NCBI GenBank assembly: GCA_964353015.1
Contig: CAYGUA010000026.1
Coordinates: 20,529-84,528 of the forward strand
Direction: 5' to 3'
Length of the DNA stretch: 64,000 nt
From: JAMZMI01 sp964353015
Lineage (GTDB): Bacteria > Bacteroidota > Bacteroidia > Cytophagales > Cyclobacteriaceae
Part shown: positions 44,746 through 53,831 of the stretch, piece by piece
Layout: each line of letters begins with the position of its first letter
How positions within the stretch are numbered: the first letter of the stretch is position 1
Notes under the pieces: model-generated
Told to the model about the DNA's origin: nothing
The model's input: only the letters and a program-made list of their open reading frames with translations
Database searches by the model: none
Translations under genes and position numbers: made by a program

Positions 44746-45705
44746 TTATGCAGATTGCTCTTCTACAAATTCCATTTCTTTAGCTGCTAGAAAACGTTCA
44801 GCATCCAAAGCTCCCATACAACCAGAACCAGCTGCGGTGACGGCCTGTCTATATATTCGATCCTGAGCGTCTCCAGTAGCAAATACTCCTTCTATTTTAG
44901 TCTTGGATGAACCCGGTATGGTTTTGATATAACCACTTTCGTCCAAATCAAGATATTCTTTAAAAATCTCTGTATTGGGTTTATGACCGATTGCCACAAA
45001 AAATCCCTGAATAGGAATTTCACGTTTTTCTCCTGTAACTGTGTCAACTATTCTCAACCCTTCTACTTCTTCACCACCCAAGATTTCATCAGTTTCGCTG
45101 TTCCAAAGCACTTCAATATTAGGCGTGTTCAACACACGTTGCTGCATGATTTTGGATGCTCTCATTTCATCTCTTCTTACCAACATGTAAACTTTATTTA
45201 CAAGTTTGGATAGATAAGTAGCCTCTTCTGCAGCTGTATCTCCACCTCCCACGATTGCAACATCCTGACCTCTGAAAAAGAACCCATCACAAACAGCACA
45301 TGCTGATACCCCTCTACCATTCAATCGTTGTTCACTTTCCAGACCTAACCATTTGGCTGAAGCTCCTGTTGAAATAATAACTGATTCTGCTTCCAGCTCA
45401 GTTTTTTCATCAACAGTAATTTTGTGTGGCCATCCAGAAAAATCTACGGATGTAACCATTCCATATCTTATTGATGCTCCAAATCTTTCTGCTTGTTTTT
45501 GAAAATCAATCATCATTTGAGGTCCGGCAACTCCATCAGGATAACCTGGATAATTTTCAACATCATTTGTGATCGTAAGCTGTCCACCAGGCTGTCCGCC
45601 CTGATATAAAACTGGATTTAATCCTGCTCTGGCAGCATATATGGCTGCTGTATATCCAGCCGGACCCGATCCAATTATTAATACTTTTACTTTTTCAGTC
45701 GCCAT
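44746..45705 (-). CDS. trxB: thioredoxin reductase
   Basis: NADPH-dependent flavoprotein of 319 aa that reduces thioredoxin. FAD motif IIGSGPAGYTAAIYAARAGL, redox pair CAVCDG, NADPH motif VAIVGGGDTAAEEATYL and the C-terminal GVFATGDAQDRIYRQA motif. Read in the same direction as hslV but separated by a hairpin terminator. Confidence 0.97.
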   Translation of the reverse strand: MATEKVKVLIIGSGPAGYTAAIYAARAGLNPVLYQGGQPGGQLTITNDVENYPGYPDGVAGPQMMIDFQKQAERFGASIRYGMVTSVDFSGWPHKITVDEKTELEAESVIISTGASAKWLGLESEQRLNGRGVSACAVCDGFFFRGQDVAIVGGGDTAAEEATYLSKLVNKVYMLVRRDEMRASKIMQQRVLNTPNIEVLWNSETDEILGGEEVEGLRIVDTVTGEKREIPIQGFFVAIGHKPNTEIFKEYLDLDESGYIKTIPGSSKTKIEGVFATGDAQDRIYRQAVTAAGSGCMGALDAERFLAAKEMEFVEEQSA

Positions 45706-45789
45706 GCTAATATTATTTATTCAAAGAAATGCAAATCTGCAGCAAGTCAAACAAAATTAAATCCAAAAAGGATCAATCTGTCATATTGG

Positions 45790-46653
45790 CTACCCTAAAT
45801 ATGGCTTCAATGACTTGCACCTTGCATTATGGCGCAATCTACGAATCGCTTTCTCCTTGATTTGTCTTACTCTTTCCCTTGTCAAGCTCAAACGCGACCC
45901 AATTTCTTCCAATGTCAAGGCTTCACCAGATGTCAGGCCATAATAAAGTCTAACCACATCACTTTCTCTTTCTGTTAAAGTTGCCAATGCCCTTTTCACC
46001 TCCCTTTTCAAAGAATCTATGATTAAGGCTTCATCAGGTGTCACTTCTGAATCATCTTCTAATAGATCCAGCAGACTTCCTTCTTCACCGGCCGAAAAAG
46101 GTGCATCCATAGAAACCTGTCTTGAAGAAATTCTAATGGTATCCATAACCTCTTCTATTGACATATCAAGCATTTCTGCCATTTCGTCAGGAGAAGGTTC
46201 TCTTTCAAATTTTTGTTCGAGTGCAGAAAAAGCTTTGGAGATTTTATTTAACGAACCCACCCTATTCAATGGCAACCTTACAATACGAGACTGTTCTGCA
46301 AGAGCCTGAAGAATACTTTGTCGGATCCACCAAACCGCATAAGAGATAAACTTAAATCCACGGGTTTCGTCAAATCTTTTTGCAGCTTTGATCAATCCAA
46401 GATTGCCTTCATTGATCAAATCACCCAATGTAAGACCTTGATTCTGATATTGTTTGGCAACTGATACTACGAAACGAAGATTGGCTCTGGTGAGACGATC
46501 GAGTGCAATTTGATCACCCTCTTTAATGCGTTGAGCTAATAACACCTCTTCTTCGGGCGTTATTAGCTCAACTTTGCCTATTTCTTGTAGATATTTATCC
46601 AGGGAGGCATTTTCCCTGTTCGTAATTTGTTTACTTATTTTGAGCTGTCTCAT
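45790..46653 (-). CDS. rpoD: primary sigma factor RpoD (SigA)
   Basis: Housekeeping sigma factor of 287 aa. Region 1.2/2: LDKYLQEIGKVELITPEEEV, LGDLINEGNLGLIKAAKRFD; region 2.4: ISYAVWWIRQSILQALAEQ; region 3: EREPSPDEMAEMLDMSIEEV; region 4.2: LTLEEIGSRLSLTRERVRQI. It lacks the acidic region 1.1 and is short, as in Bacteroidota primary sigma factors, which read the TAnnTTTG promoters seen in this window. Confidence 0.96.
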   Translation of the reverse strand: MRQLKISKQITNRENASLDKYLQEIGKVELITPEEEVLLAQRIKEGDQIALDRLTRANLRFVVSVAKQYQNQGLTLGDLINEGNLGLIKAAKRFDETRGFKFISYAVWWIRQSILQALAEQSRIVRLPLNRVGSLNKISKAFSALEQKFEREPSPDEMAEMLDMSIEEVMDTIRISSRQVSMDAPFSAGEEGSLLDLLEDDSEVTPDEALIIDSLKREVKRALATLTERESDVVRLYYGLTSGEALTLEEIGSRLSLTRERVRQIKEKAIRRLRHNARCKSLKPYLG

Positions 46654-46713
46654 TGGCGGTGATTTGACTTTGAGTCTGATAAATACTACCAGACAATCCT
46701 ATCACCACTAAAT

Positions 46714-48858
46714 TTAATCAGCTTTGCCTTCCTTTTCAGGCTTAGGTAACAAAACTTTTCTTGACAATCTGTATTTACCTGTTTTCTTATCTATTTCAAT
46801 AAGCTTTACTTTCACTTCTTCACCAACCTCAAGAACACCTTCCATACTGTCTACTCTTTCCCACTTGATTTCAGAGATATGTAACAAACCGTCTTTTCCT
46901 GGTATTATTTCAACAAAAGCACCGAATGGCATGATAGCCTTTACTTTACCTTCATACACTTCTCCTACTTCAGGAACTTGCACTATAGCCTTAACACGTC
47001 CTACTGCATCATCCAAAGCTTCTTTATTGGCAGCAAAAACTGTAACAACACCACCTTTATCTACCTCTTCAATAGTAACTGTGGCTCCAGATTCTCTTTG
47101 TATTTCTTGAACAACTTTTCCTCCAGGTCCGATTACCGCACCGATCATTTCTCTATCAATATGGATTTGAACAAGTCTTGGAGCATTAGGTTTAAGTTCT
47201 TCTCTTGGAGCAGAAATAGTTTTGTTCATTTCACCCAATATGTGAAGTCTGCCTCGTTTTGCCTGATCCAAAGCTTCAGCCAAAACCTCATATGAAAGTC
47301 CGTCAACTTTAATATCCATCTGGCAAGCAGTTACTCCATTTACTGTTCCGGTTACCTTGAAATCCATATCACCTAGATGATCTTCATCTCCAAGTATATC
47401 AGAAAGAATCGCATATCTTCCAGTCTTAATATCTGAGATCATTCCCATCGCAATACCCGAAACAGGATTCTTAATTTTCACACCAGCATCTAACAAAGCA
47501 AGCGTTCCTGCACAAACAGTAGCCATTGACGATGAACCATTAGATTCCAGAATGTCTGAAACAACTCTAATTGTATATGGATTGTCTTCGGTAGGCAACA
47601 TTTGCTTCAATGCCCTCATTGCCAAATTACCATGACCAACTTCTCTTCTACCCGGACCTCTATTTGGCCTTGCTTCTCCAGTAGAGAATGATGGGAAATT
47701 GTAATGGAGAATAAACTTGTTATATCCCGAGAACATTGCTCCATCAATCATTTGCTCGTCCATTTTAGAACCAAGCGTGACTGTAGTAAGTGATTGAGTT
47801 TCACCTCTGGTGAAAACTGCAGAACCATGAGCTGATGGTAAATAATCAACTTCAGACCAGATTGGTCTAACTTCATCCAGCTTTCGTGAATCAAGTCGTT
47901 GACGTGTATCTAGGACGCAATCTCTTACTGCATCCTTCTCAACATCGTGGAAATATTTTTTAACGAGGAACTTGTTCAGTTCTGCTCTTTCTTCTTCGCT
48001 ATAAGTTTCTAAAAATGCTTCTAAAACAGCCGCAAATTTTTCACCTCTCAATTTCTTATCTGCAAGTCCTTCTTTAGCAATTGCATAGCAGGAATCATAA
48101 CAAGAAGACTTTATTTTTTCCTGAAGTGCTTCATCCTTAGGTTCATGATCGTAAGTACGCTTCACAGTAGAACCTACTTCTTTCGTTAATTCAACCTGTA
48201 CAGCGCAATGTAATTTAATATCTTCATGAGCTTTCTTTATCGCCTCTAGCATGTCAGCCTCACTCACTTCTTTAGATTCGCCCTCAACCATCATGATGTT
48301 ATCCGCAGAACCAGCTACGATCAAATCAAGCTCAGCTGAAGCCAACTCAGCAGGAGATGGATTCGTCTTAAATTCACCATTGATTTTTATAACTCGAACC
48401 TCAGAAATCGGTCCGTTGAATGGAATATCAGAAACCGCAATCGCAGAAGAAGCGGCCAATGCAGCTAGTGCATCAGGCATTACATTTGGATCCGCTGAAA
48501 TAAGTGATATTGCCACTTGAGTGTCGGCATGGTAATCTTCAGGAAATAAAGGTCTAAGCGCTCTATCAACCAATCTACTAATCAGAATTTCATAATCTGA
48601 AAGTCTACCTTCTCTTTTCAAAAATCCTCCAGGGATTTTTCCTGAAGAAGCAAATTTTTCCTGATAATCAACAGATAGTGGTAGGAAGTCCACTCCTTCA
48701 CCTGCTTCTTTTTTCGATACGATTGTAGCAAGGAGCATAGCATCTCCCATTCTTACTACTACAGATCCATCAGCTTGTTTGGCCAACCGGCCTGTTTCAA
48801 TTGAAATCTCTCGTCCATCAGACAATGAGATTATTTTAGTGATACCTTGAGGCTTCAT
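46714..48858 (-). CDS. pnp: polyribonucleotide nucleotidyltransferase
   Basis: 3' to 5' phosphorolytic RNase of 714 aa. Two RNase PH-like domains (KKEAGEGVDFLPLSVDYQEK and SDILESNGSSSMATVCAGTL), a KH domain (IGAVIGPGGKVVQEI) and an S1 domain (GKVKAIMPFGAFVEIIPGKDG) in order. Downstream of rpsO, the common pairing in bacteria, here with a terminator and a leader hairpin between. Confidence 0.97.
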   Translation of the reverse strand: MKPQGITKIISLSDGREISIETGRLAKQADGSVVVRMGDAMLLATIVSKKEAGEGVDFLPLSVDYQEKFASSGKIPGGFLKREGRLSDYEILISRLVDRALRPLFPEDYHADTQVAISLISADPNVMPDALAALAASSAIAVSDIPFNGPISEVRVIKINGEFKTNPSPAELASAELDLIVAGSADNIMMVEGESKEVSEADMLEAIKKAHEDIKLHCAVQVELTKEVGSTVKRTYDHEPKDEALQEKIKSSCYDSCYAIAKEGLADKKLRGEKFAAVLEAFLETYSEEERAELNKFLVKKYFHDVEKDAVRDCVLDTRQRLDSRKLDEVRPIWSEVDYLPSAHGSAVFTRGETQSLTTVTLGSKMDEQMIDGAMFSGYNKFILHYNFPSFSTGEARPNRGPGRREVGHGNLAMRALKQMLPTEDNPYTIRVVSDILESNGSSSMATVCAGTLALLDAGVKIKNPVSGIAMGMISDIKTGRYAILSDILGDEDHLGDMDFKVTGTVNGVTACQMDIKVDGLSYEVLAEALDQAKRGRLHILGEMNKTISAPREELKPNAPRLVQIHIDREMIGAVIGPGGKVVQEIQRESGATVTIEEVDKGGVVTVFAANKEALDDAVGRVKAIVQVPEVGEVYEGKVKAIMPFGAFVEIIPGKDGLLHISEIKWERVDSMEGVLEVGEEVKVKLIEIDKKTGKYRLSRKVLLPKPEKEGKAD

Positions 48859-48881
48859 AATTATTGTAATTAATAATGTGG

Positions 48882-48911
48882 TTAGGAGCCTCTATTTTCT
48901 CAGGCGCCTAA
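48882..48911 (-). other. pnp leader stem-loop
   Basis: On the minus strand TTAGGCGCC (48911-48903) pairs with GGCTCCTAA (48890-48882), one mismatch, between the rpsO terminator and the pnp ATG. It may be a site for autoregulation as described for pnp leaders in enteric bacteria; not shown here. Confidence 0.5.
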
Positions 48912-48921
48912 AAATAAAAAA

Positions 48922-48942
48922 GGGAATCTATTTACGATTCCC
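48922..48942 (-). terminator. terminator of rpsO
   Basis: GGGAATC / GATTCCC stem with a 7-base loop, followed on the minus strand by TTTTTTATTTTT. Lies between rpsO and pnp. Confidence 0.85.
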
Positions 48943-48962
48943 ATATTGTCTTAAATCTTGGA

Positions 48963-49232
48963 TTACTTACGTATTCCTAATTCAGCGATGATACTTCTGT
49001 ATCTCTCGATTTCGCTGTTGTGTAGATAGTCTAATAATCTACGTCTCTTACCAACTAACTTCAAAAGACCCAATCTTGAGGCGTGATCTTTTTTGTTAAT
49101 TTTTAAATGCTCTGTCAAATGATTGATTCTGTGGGTAAAAAGAGCAATTTGTCCTTCAGAAGATCCTGTATCGGCTTTTCCTTTTCCGTGTTTTTCAAAG
49201 AATCCTTCCTTTACTTCCTTTGTTAAATACAT
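48963..49232 (-). CDS. rpsO: 30S ribosomal protein S15
   Basis: Binds 16S rRNA and starts assembly of the platform; 89 aa. DTGSSEGQIALFTHRINHL and the C-terminal KLVGKRRRLLDYLHNSEIER are family hallmarks. Has its own promoter (49271-49301) and terminator. Confidence 0.97.
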   Translation of the reverse strand: MYLTKEVKEGFFEKHGKGKADTGSSEGQIALFTHRINHLTEHLKINKKDHASRLGLLKLVGKRRRLLDYLHNSEIERYRSIIAELGIRK

Positions 49233-49270
49233 CCTATATGTAATATTAATTATTCGCTAAAATCAAGGCG

Positions 49271-49301
49271 CAAATCTACGCGTCTTGTTCATCAAAAGCA
49301 A
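49271..49301 (-). promoter_or_regulatory. predicted rpsO promoter
   Basis: On the minus strand TTG (49301-49299), 20 bases, then an exact TAGATTTG (49278-49271). The rpsO ATG is 38 bases downstream. Matches the Bacteroidota -33/-7 promoter. Confidence 0.6.
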
Positions 49302-49311
49302 TACTTCTCTT

Positions 49312-50985
49312 TTATCTTTTAAAAATTCTTGTTCTCAACTTATCAATCCAGATATTATAGAAATCAATTTCAAATAACCTGGCATCAATTCTCGCCTGCC
49401 TCAAGAAGAATAATCCGAATGGCAACAAAATAAAAATACTGAGCCAAGCTGCAACAATTGGATCCATCAAACCCTCATTTGCCCATTTGGAACACATAAT
49501 GGTGATCACGTAATAAGTAAGGAAGAAAAAGATAGAAATAATAACAGGAACGCCTAGTCCACCCTTTTTAATTATCGCACCAAGAGGCGCACCAATTAAA
49601 AACATAATGATGCACGCTACTGCCTGACTATATTTTTTATGTTTTTCGATGATGTATTTACTCACATCTCTTCTCAAATTATATATTCTAGAGTAAGTAC
49701 TTCCCAAGTTTACCTTAACATTCTGAGCATTGTTTTTCGCATAAAGCAGAATATCGCCTTCTCTATTTTTCTTAGCATTATACAGATGCTTCCAAGTGAT
49801 AGTATCTAAACTGACGTGATGTTTTGATTCGACTGAAATAATTTTTACCGAATCTTTTAGTTCTCTTTTCGATTTAGAAATTAAGTTTAGCTGCTTTTCT
49901 TTGAGAATGCTATCTGTCATAATCTTAGGAGCGATCTTCTTGCTTTGGGATTCATCTTTAGATTGTAAAAAAGCAAACATCGATGCTTTCATTATTAATG
50001 AATCTGGTGCTTCTGGCCGTTTATGATCATTTTCGATAGAGTCTTTTCGTATTTCCAAATCCAAATCACCAATCAGTTTTTTACCTCTATCAACAAAAGA
50101 ATATTTAAAAGATGGTGTCACATTGAGTATCAATGAGCTTTTGGCCTCTCTGACAGATCGTTTTAAAGAATCAATATCTTCCGTCAGCTCTGCCAAATTT
50201 TTCATTTGACGGTTATTTTCAAATAACTCCTCCTTTGTACGCTGAAGATCAAAAGAAGAGAGACTGAACACCATATCCATCCGCTTGAATTTAGATCTGA
50301 ACAGTTGATCTACAGGTTTCTTTTTTTCTTCTTCTTCTAAATAATAATTACCGTTATAGAGTTCAAGTTTGAGATATTTATCATTGTACAGTGTGTACAT
50401 CAAACTCGAATCTGCAATAATCACACGTTTATTTCCATCACCTTCGGTGTGGTCATATATTAGAATGTTTTTAAGCGTCTTGTTATCGCTGTATTTTTCC
50501 TTGACATAAATACTATAATCTGGGATTTCATCATAAAACACTCCTGCTGTAATATTTAGTGCTGCCTTTTTATGCTTGATGTCATAAAGCAAACTATAGG
50601 CCTTTAGATTGGCGGCTGGCACAACATAATTATTAAAATTGAATGCGCCATAGGATAATAAAACCACAAAAAAGAAAATAGGGCGAAGCGCCCTGATCAA
50701 AGAAATCCCCGCACTTTTTATAGCACTTAACTCAAATTGCTCGCCCAAATTACCAAATGTCATAAGAGATGAAACAAGCACACCAAGTGGCAATGCTACC
50801 TGAAGCATATTCAGACTGAAATAAAAGAGTAATTCAGAGAATACACTAAAGCCAAGATTCTTTCCAACAAAATCATCGAAATACTTCAACATATACTGTA
50901 TCAACAGTATAAATGTCGCTAGCCCAGTAGTGAGAAGAAATGGGCCAATAAAGGAATTGATGATGAATTTATCCAGTTTCTTCAT
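49312..50985 (-). CDS. LptF/LptG family permease
   Basis: Inner-membrane subunit of the lipopolysaccharide export ABC transporter, 557 aa. The N-terminal helices (FIINSFIGPFLLTTGLATFI, FSELLFYFSLNMLQVALPLG) and C-terminal helices (ACIIMFLIGAPLGAIIKKGG, VPVIISIFFFLTYYVI) are typical. The periplasmic part is enlarged by a charged region (about 265-385) compared with E. coli LptF (about 366 aa), a known trait of Bacteroidota members. LptF versus LptG cannot be told apart. Confidence 0.9.
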   Translation of the reverse strand: MKKLDKFIINSFIGPFLLTTGLATFILLIQYMLKYFDDFVGKNLGFSVFSELLFYFSLNMLQVALPLGVLVSSLMTFGNLGEQFELSAIKSAGISLIRALRPIFFFVVLLSYGAFNFNNYVVPAANLKAYSLLYDIKHKKAALNITAGVFYDEIPDYSIYVKEKYSDNKTLKNILIYDHTEGDGNKRVIIADSSLMYTLYNDKYLKLELYNGNYYLEEEEKKKPVDQLFRSKFKRMDMVFSLSSFDLQRTKEELFENNRQMKNLAELTEDIDSLKRSVREAKSSLILNVTPSFKYSFVDRGKKLIGDLDLEIRKDSIENDHKRPEAPDSLIMKASMFAFLQSKDESQSKKIAPKIMTDSILKEKQLNLISKSKRELKDSVKIISVESKHHVSLDTITWKHLYNAKKNREGDILLYAKNNAQNVKVNLGSTYSRIYNLRRDVSKYIIEKHKKYSQAVACIIMFLIGAPLGAIIKKGGLGVPVIISIFFFLTYYVITIMCSKWANEGLMDPIVAAWLSIFILLPFGLFFLRQARIDARLFEIDFYNIWIDKLRTRIFKR

Positions 50986-51044
50986 TCAGGCGCAAAGATG
51001 TCCAAAGTTGAAATGTAAACGGATAAAAAAGAAAAAGTATTGTA

Positions 51045-51431
51045 CTATCCGCCAACGATCTCTTTTAGCTCGTGGATTAAACTTTCATAAAGTTCCTGAC
51101 ATTCTTCTGAGTCAATATCAGAATAATCCGTGACTCTTATAAAAACTTCTTGTGTCAGCTCATTCATCTCCAGCTTAAATTCCACATATGCAGGATCCTC
51201 AGGATCCTCAAGATCTTCAAATTCAAATTTAACCATTGAGTTTAATCGAGTAGAAACCAGTTTAGCTTTATTCTGCTCTCCATCCCATAGGAAAGTATAG
51301 TCCTTATCCTCATTTATATTCACATCATCAGCGAACCATTGAGCTAACCCAGATGCCGAACTTATATATGGATAAAGCATTTTTTTTGATGCATTAATTG
51401 GATACTCTCCAACAAATAATTCCTTAGCCAT
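51045..51431 (-). CDS. START-like / AHSA1-type domain protein
   Basis: Protein of 128 aa of the SRPBCC fold: KKMLYPYISSASGLAQWFAD, DDVNINEDKDYTFLWDG and VEFKLEMNELTQEVFIRVTD. ATG at 51431 is used; the upstream in-frame extension lacks similarity. Such stand-alone domains are found in most Bacteroidota and have no known function. Confidence 0.85.
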   Translation of the reverse strand: MAKELFVGEYPINASKKMLYPYISSASGLAQWFADDVNINEDKDYTFLWDGEQNKAKLVSTRLNSMVKFEFEDLEDPEDPAYVEFKLEMNELTQEVFIRVTDYSDIDSEECQELYESLIHELKEIVGG

Positions 51432-51478
51432 AATTATCGCATTTAGATATTTTGTAAAAATAAAATTCAATTCAGCAA

Positions 51479-51513
51479 TTTGCTATGATAAAAAAGAAAA
51501 CTATTTAGATTTG
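51479..51513 (+). promoter_or_regulatory. predicted promoter of tRNA-Met
   Basis: TTTG (51479-51482) and exact TAGATTTG (51506-51513), 23 bases apart, ending 26 bases before the tRNA. Confidence 0.5.
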
Positions 51514-51539
51514 CACTCCTTTTCAAAAGGCACTTCTCT

Positions 51540-51613
51540 GGCGAGGTAGCTCAGATGGTTAGAGCGTCGGATTCATAACCCGGAGGTCGGGGGTTCGATT
51601 CCCCCCCTCGCTA
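51540..51613 (+). tRNA. tRNA-Met (anticodon CAT)
   Basis: 74 bases, GGCGAGGTAGCTCAGATGG onward; acceptor GGCGAGG pairs CCTCGCT (one G-U), D stem GCTC/GAGC, anticodon CAT in GATTCATAA, T arm GGGGGTTCGATTCCCCC. CCA not encoded. The integrase gene begins 162 bases downstream, so the tRNA 3' end is a likely attachment site. Confidence 0.96.
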
Positions 51614-51775
51614 CTTTCCTGTAACTCGGTGTAACTCCAAATAACTTAACTGTACTGATTATCATTATGTTGTCAAAGTACACAATTTCACCGAATTACA
51701 CGGAATCACATCTTTTTTTTATTAAAATTCTTATTAATTCTTTGTCGTCTATTTTAATCTTAAATACGACAATAG
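51614..51775. other. attachment region with paired tandem 10-bp sites
   Basis: TGTAACTCGG and TGTAACTCCA stand in tandem at 51620-51639. On the opposite strand TGTGATTCCG (51710-51701) and TGTAATTCGG (51700-51691) form a second tandem pair, so the region is an inverted pair of direct repeats (consensus TGTAAYTCSG). This layout fits integrase arm-type binding sites next to the tRNA. Confidence 0.6.
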
Positions 51776-52993
51776 ATGAACAAATTCCCTTCAATTACAC
51801 TGGTATTCAATCGGTTAAACTATAAAAGTAAGTCTGGAGCATATCCGGTGCACATTCGAATTTTCCATCGAGGAAAGACTGATTATATCCAGGTTAAAGA
51901 TGTTCCCAAAATCCAAACGAAGGATTGGATTGGCGATGCGGTCCGAGGAAACTATGTCAAAAACAATCCTCAAATCAATGACATGTTGAATCAAGAACTC
52001 ACAAAAGCTCGAAGTTTAACGAATGCACTGGTAATGAAAGGCTCTGCCCTGACCTTGAAAATGATCAAGGATCATTTGAGAAATCCAGAGAAATTGAAAA
52101 GTTTTAATGCCTATGCTCATGACTATGTCCGAAATATTAATAAAAATCGGCAGGATAGTGAAAAGCTCAGTTACCGAACGATTCAGACCTATCACTCCTT
52201 TTTGACCAAATTGGATGATTTCAATCCCAAAATTGGATTCGATGAAATATCTCCGGAGTTGATCAAAGACTTTAACGACTACCTGGCAGGCAAATGCAAC
52301 TTAATTAAGACTTCCAGAAGCAAACACTTAGATAAATTTTCTGTCATCTATGATCAGGCAGCATTGAAAAAACTGGTCAATTTTACTCCTAATCTCTTTA
52401 AAGGATACAGGGGACGTAATGCACCAAAACATGTAAAATTGAATCTAGAGGAAATCCGGAAATTTAAAACCACTACCCTACCTGACCCGACGGACGATTT
52501 TTACAAAACCATATTTTACTTTCAGTTAATGACGGGGTTATACTATTCTGATCTTGTAGAATTGAGATTAAGCAATTTTAACTCAACCGAGCTTGATGAA
52601 AAGGGAAAGAAAGTTACCGTTTATTTTTTGGAGGGCGAAAGGACTAAAAATGGTGAACGATTTGTGATTCGTTTGTTTACCAATGCATTAGACATTTTAA
52701 AGGAGTACACGACCCTGAATAGCGGCGAACCCGGAGATCTGCTTTTCCCTGATCTGGTTAGTGATCAGAAATTCAACAAACGACTCAAAAAGATTGCCAC
52801 GCAACTAGACATTCAGAAGAACATCACTAACAAAGTCGCCAGGCATAGCTTTGGTTCCTGGATGGTGAGCATTGGAAATACTCGTGAAAAACTCGGTGGC
52901 ACTTTCGGACACACGGAACCAAAAACCACCAATATTTACAGCAAGATGTCTCCAAGACAAGTGCTACAGGGATGGATAGAGCCAGAGATATAA
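51776..52993 (+). CDS. tyrosine-type recombinase / integrase
   Basis: Site-specific recombinase of 405 aa. Arm-binding domain about 5-50 (AYPVHIRIFHRGKTDYIQV), SAM-like core-binding domain about 108-205, catalytic domain 220-400. Catalytic residues: Lys291, Arg356-His357 (KVARHSFGSW), His379 (FGHTE) and Tyr388 (NIYSKM). The box I Arg is missing: the usual TGLR reads TGLYY (Tyr256), and box II HxxR reads KxxR. IntDOT of the Bacteroides element CTnDOT also lacks the box I Arg. It lies 162 bases after tRNA-Met and probably integrates the element into its 3' end. Confidence 0.92.
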   Translation: MNKFPSITLVFNRLNYKSKSGAYPVHIRIFHRGKTDYIQVKDVPKIQTKDWIGDAVRGNYVKNNPQINDMLNQELTKARSLTNALVMKGSALTLKMIKDHLRNPEKLKSFNAYAHDYVRNINKNRQDSEKLSYRTIQTYHSFLTKLDDFNPKIGFDEISPELIKDFNDYLAGKCNLIKTSRSKHLDKFSVIYDQAALKKLVNFTPNLFKGYRGRNAPKHVKLNLEEIRKFKTTTLPDPTDDFYKTIFYFQLMTGLYYSDLVELRLSNFNSTELDEKGKKVTVYFLEGERTKNGERFVIRLFTNALDILKEYTTLNSGEPGDLLFPDLVSDQKFNKRLKKIATQLDIQKNITNKVARHSFGSWMVSIGNTREKLGGTFGHTEPKTTNIYSKMSPRQVLQGWIEPEI

Positions 52994-53050
52994 TATAAAT
53001 TGCAGTATGGAAAGGATTTTGAGATCCTTTCCATATTCTTTCATAAAACA

Positions 53051-53746
53051 ATGGATAACACAAAGAAAAAGTTAGGAATCTTTCATTATTTCAATGAGAA
53101 TCTCAAGCCCATTAAAGGCCAACATCCTATTTATGTTCGGATCACATTCGAGAGAAAAAAGGTTGAAATGAAAAGTCCCACCTACAGCCATTTAATAGAT
53201 GAAGGTGCGGAGACTATTGATTTTGAAAAGGTTGAAATCAATGATATTAGAATTTTTAATTGCATGCGTAATTTTTGGCATGAATTAGGCTGGAGTTGGG
53301 ATGTAAAGCACTTCCGAATGCCCGAAAACGAAGTTTATTATAAGTCCATTGAAACTGCACATAACAATCTTATTGATAGTCTTATCTTGAAGTTTTTTGA
53401 AAAAAATAACCTCCCCGAAACTCATTTTTTCCTGGAAATATTTGATAATTTGCTATCAAATTTTATGGAGGTGTTAGAAGAATTGCGGCCAGAATTATTT
53501 GAGCAATTAGACATGACTATTAAAGCAACACAATTAGAAATTGATAGAATATTGATAGAATATTCTAAACATGATCCCCAATTTATCTATGGTACTGTAG
53601 CGGATCTTCTAGGAAACAAGGAATTAGAAGATTATTTCAAAAGCAATCATGAGCAGGCTTACTCCTACTACCGACAATTACGAGAATCTGTTCTACCCGA
53701 TGACCCGACTAAAATCACACACTATACTTTTAAAAGCAATCTCTAA
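53051..53746 (+). CDS. hypothetical protein with integrase arm-like N-terminus
   Basis: Protein of 231 aa. The start KKKLGIFHYFNENLKPIKGQ and HPIYVRITFERKKVEMKS resembles the arm-DNA-binding domain of Bacteroidota tyrosine recombinases (compare HIRIFHRGKTDYI in the neighbouring integrase). No catalytic Tyr, Arg or His set follows; the remainder is helical (FFLEIFDNLLSNFMEVLEEL). The ATG at 53051 is preferred over a TTG at 53000. It may be a partner or regulator of integration; this is inference. Confidence 0.6.
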   Translation: MDNTKKKLGIFHYFNENLKPIKGQHPIYVRITFERKKVEMKSPTYSHLIDEGAETIDFEKVEINDIRIFNCMRNFWHELGWSWDVKHFRMPENEVYYKSIETAHNNLIDSLILKFFEKNNLPETHFFLEIFDNLLSNFMEVLEELRPELFEQLDMTIKATQLEIDRILIEYSKHDPQFIYGTVADLLGNKELEDYFKSNHEQAYSYYRQLRESVLPDDPTKITHYTFKSNL

Positions 53747-53752
53747 TTAAAT

Positions 53753-53785
53753 GTTTCAGTATTTATTTTTTTACTGAAACTTTTA
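53753..53785 (+). terminator. terminator after the arm-like gene
   Basis: GTTTCAGT / ACTGAAAC with a 12-base AT-rich loop, followed by TTTTATATAT. A TATATTTG at 53786-53793 may start the next transcript. Confidence 0.65.
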
Positions 53786-53831
53786 TATATTTGTATCGTT
53801 ATTCTATTGCATCACAATAAAACACGATACC

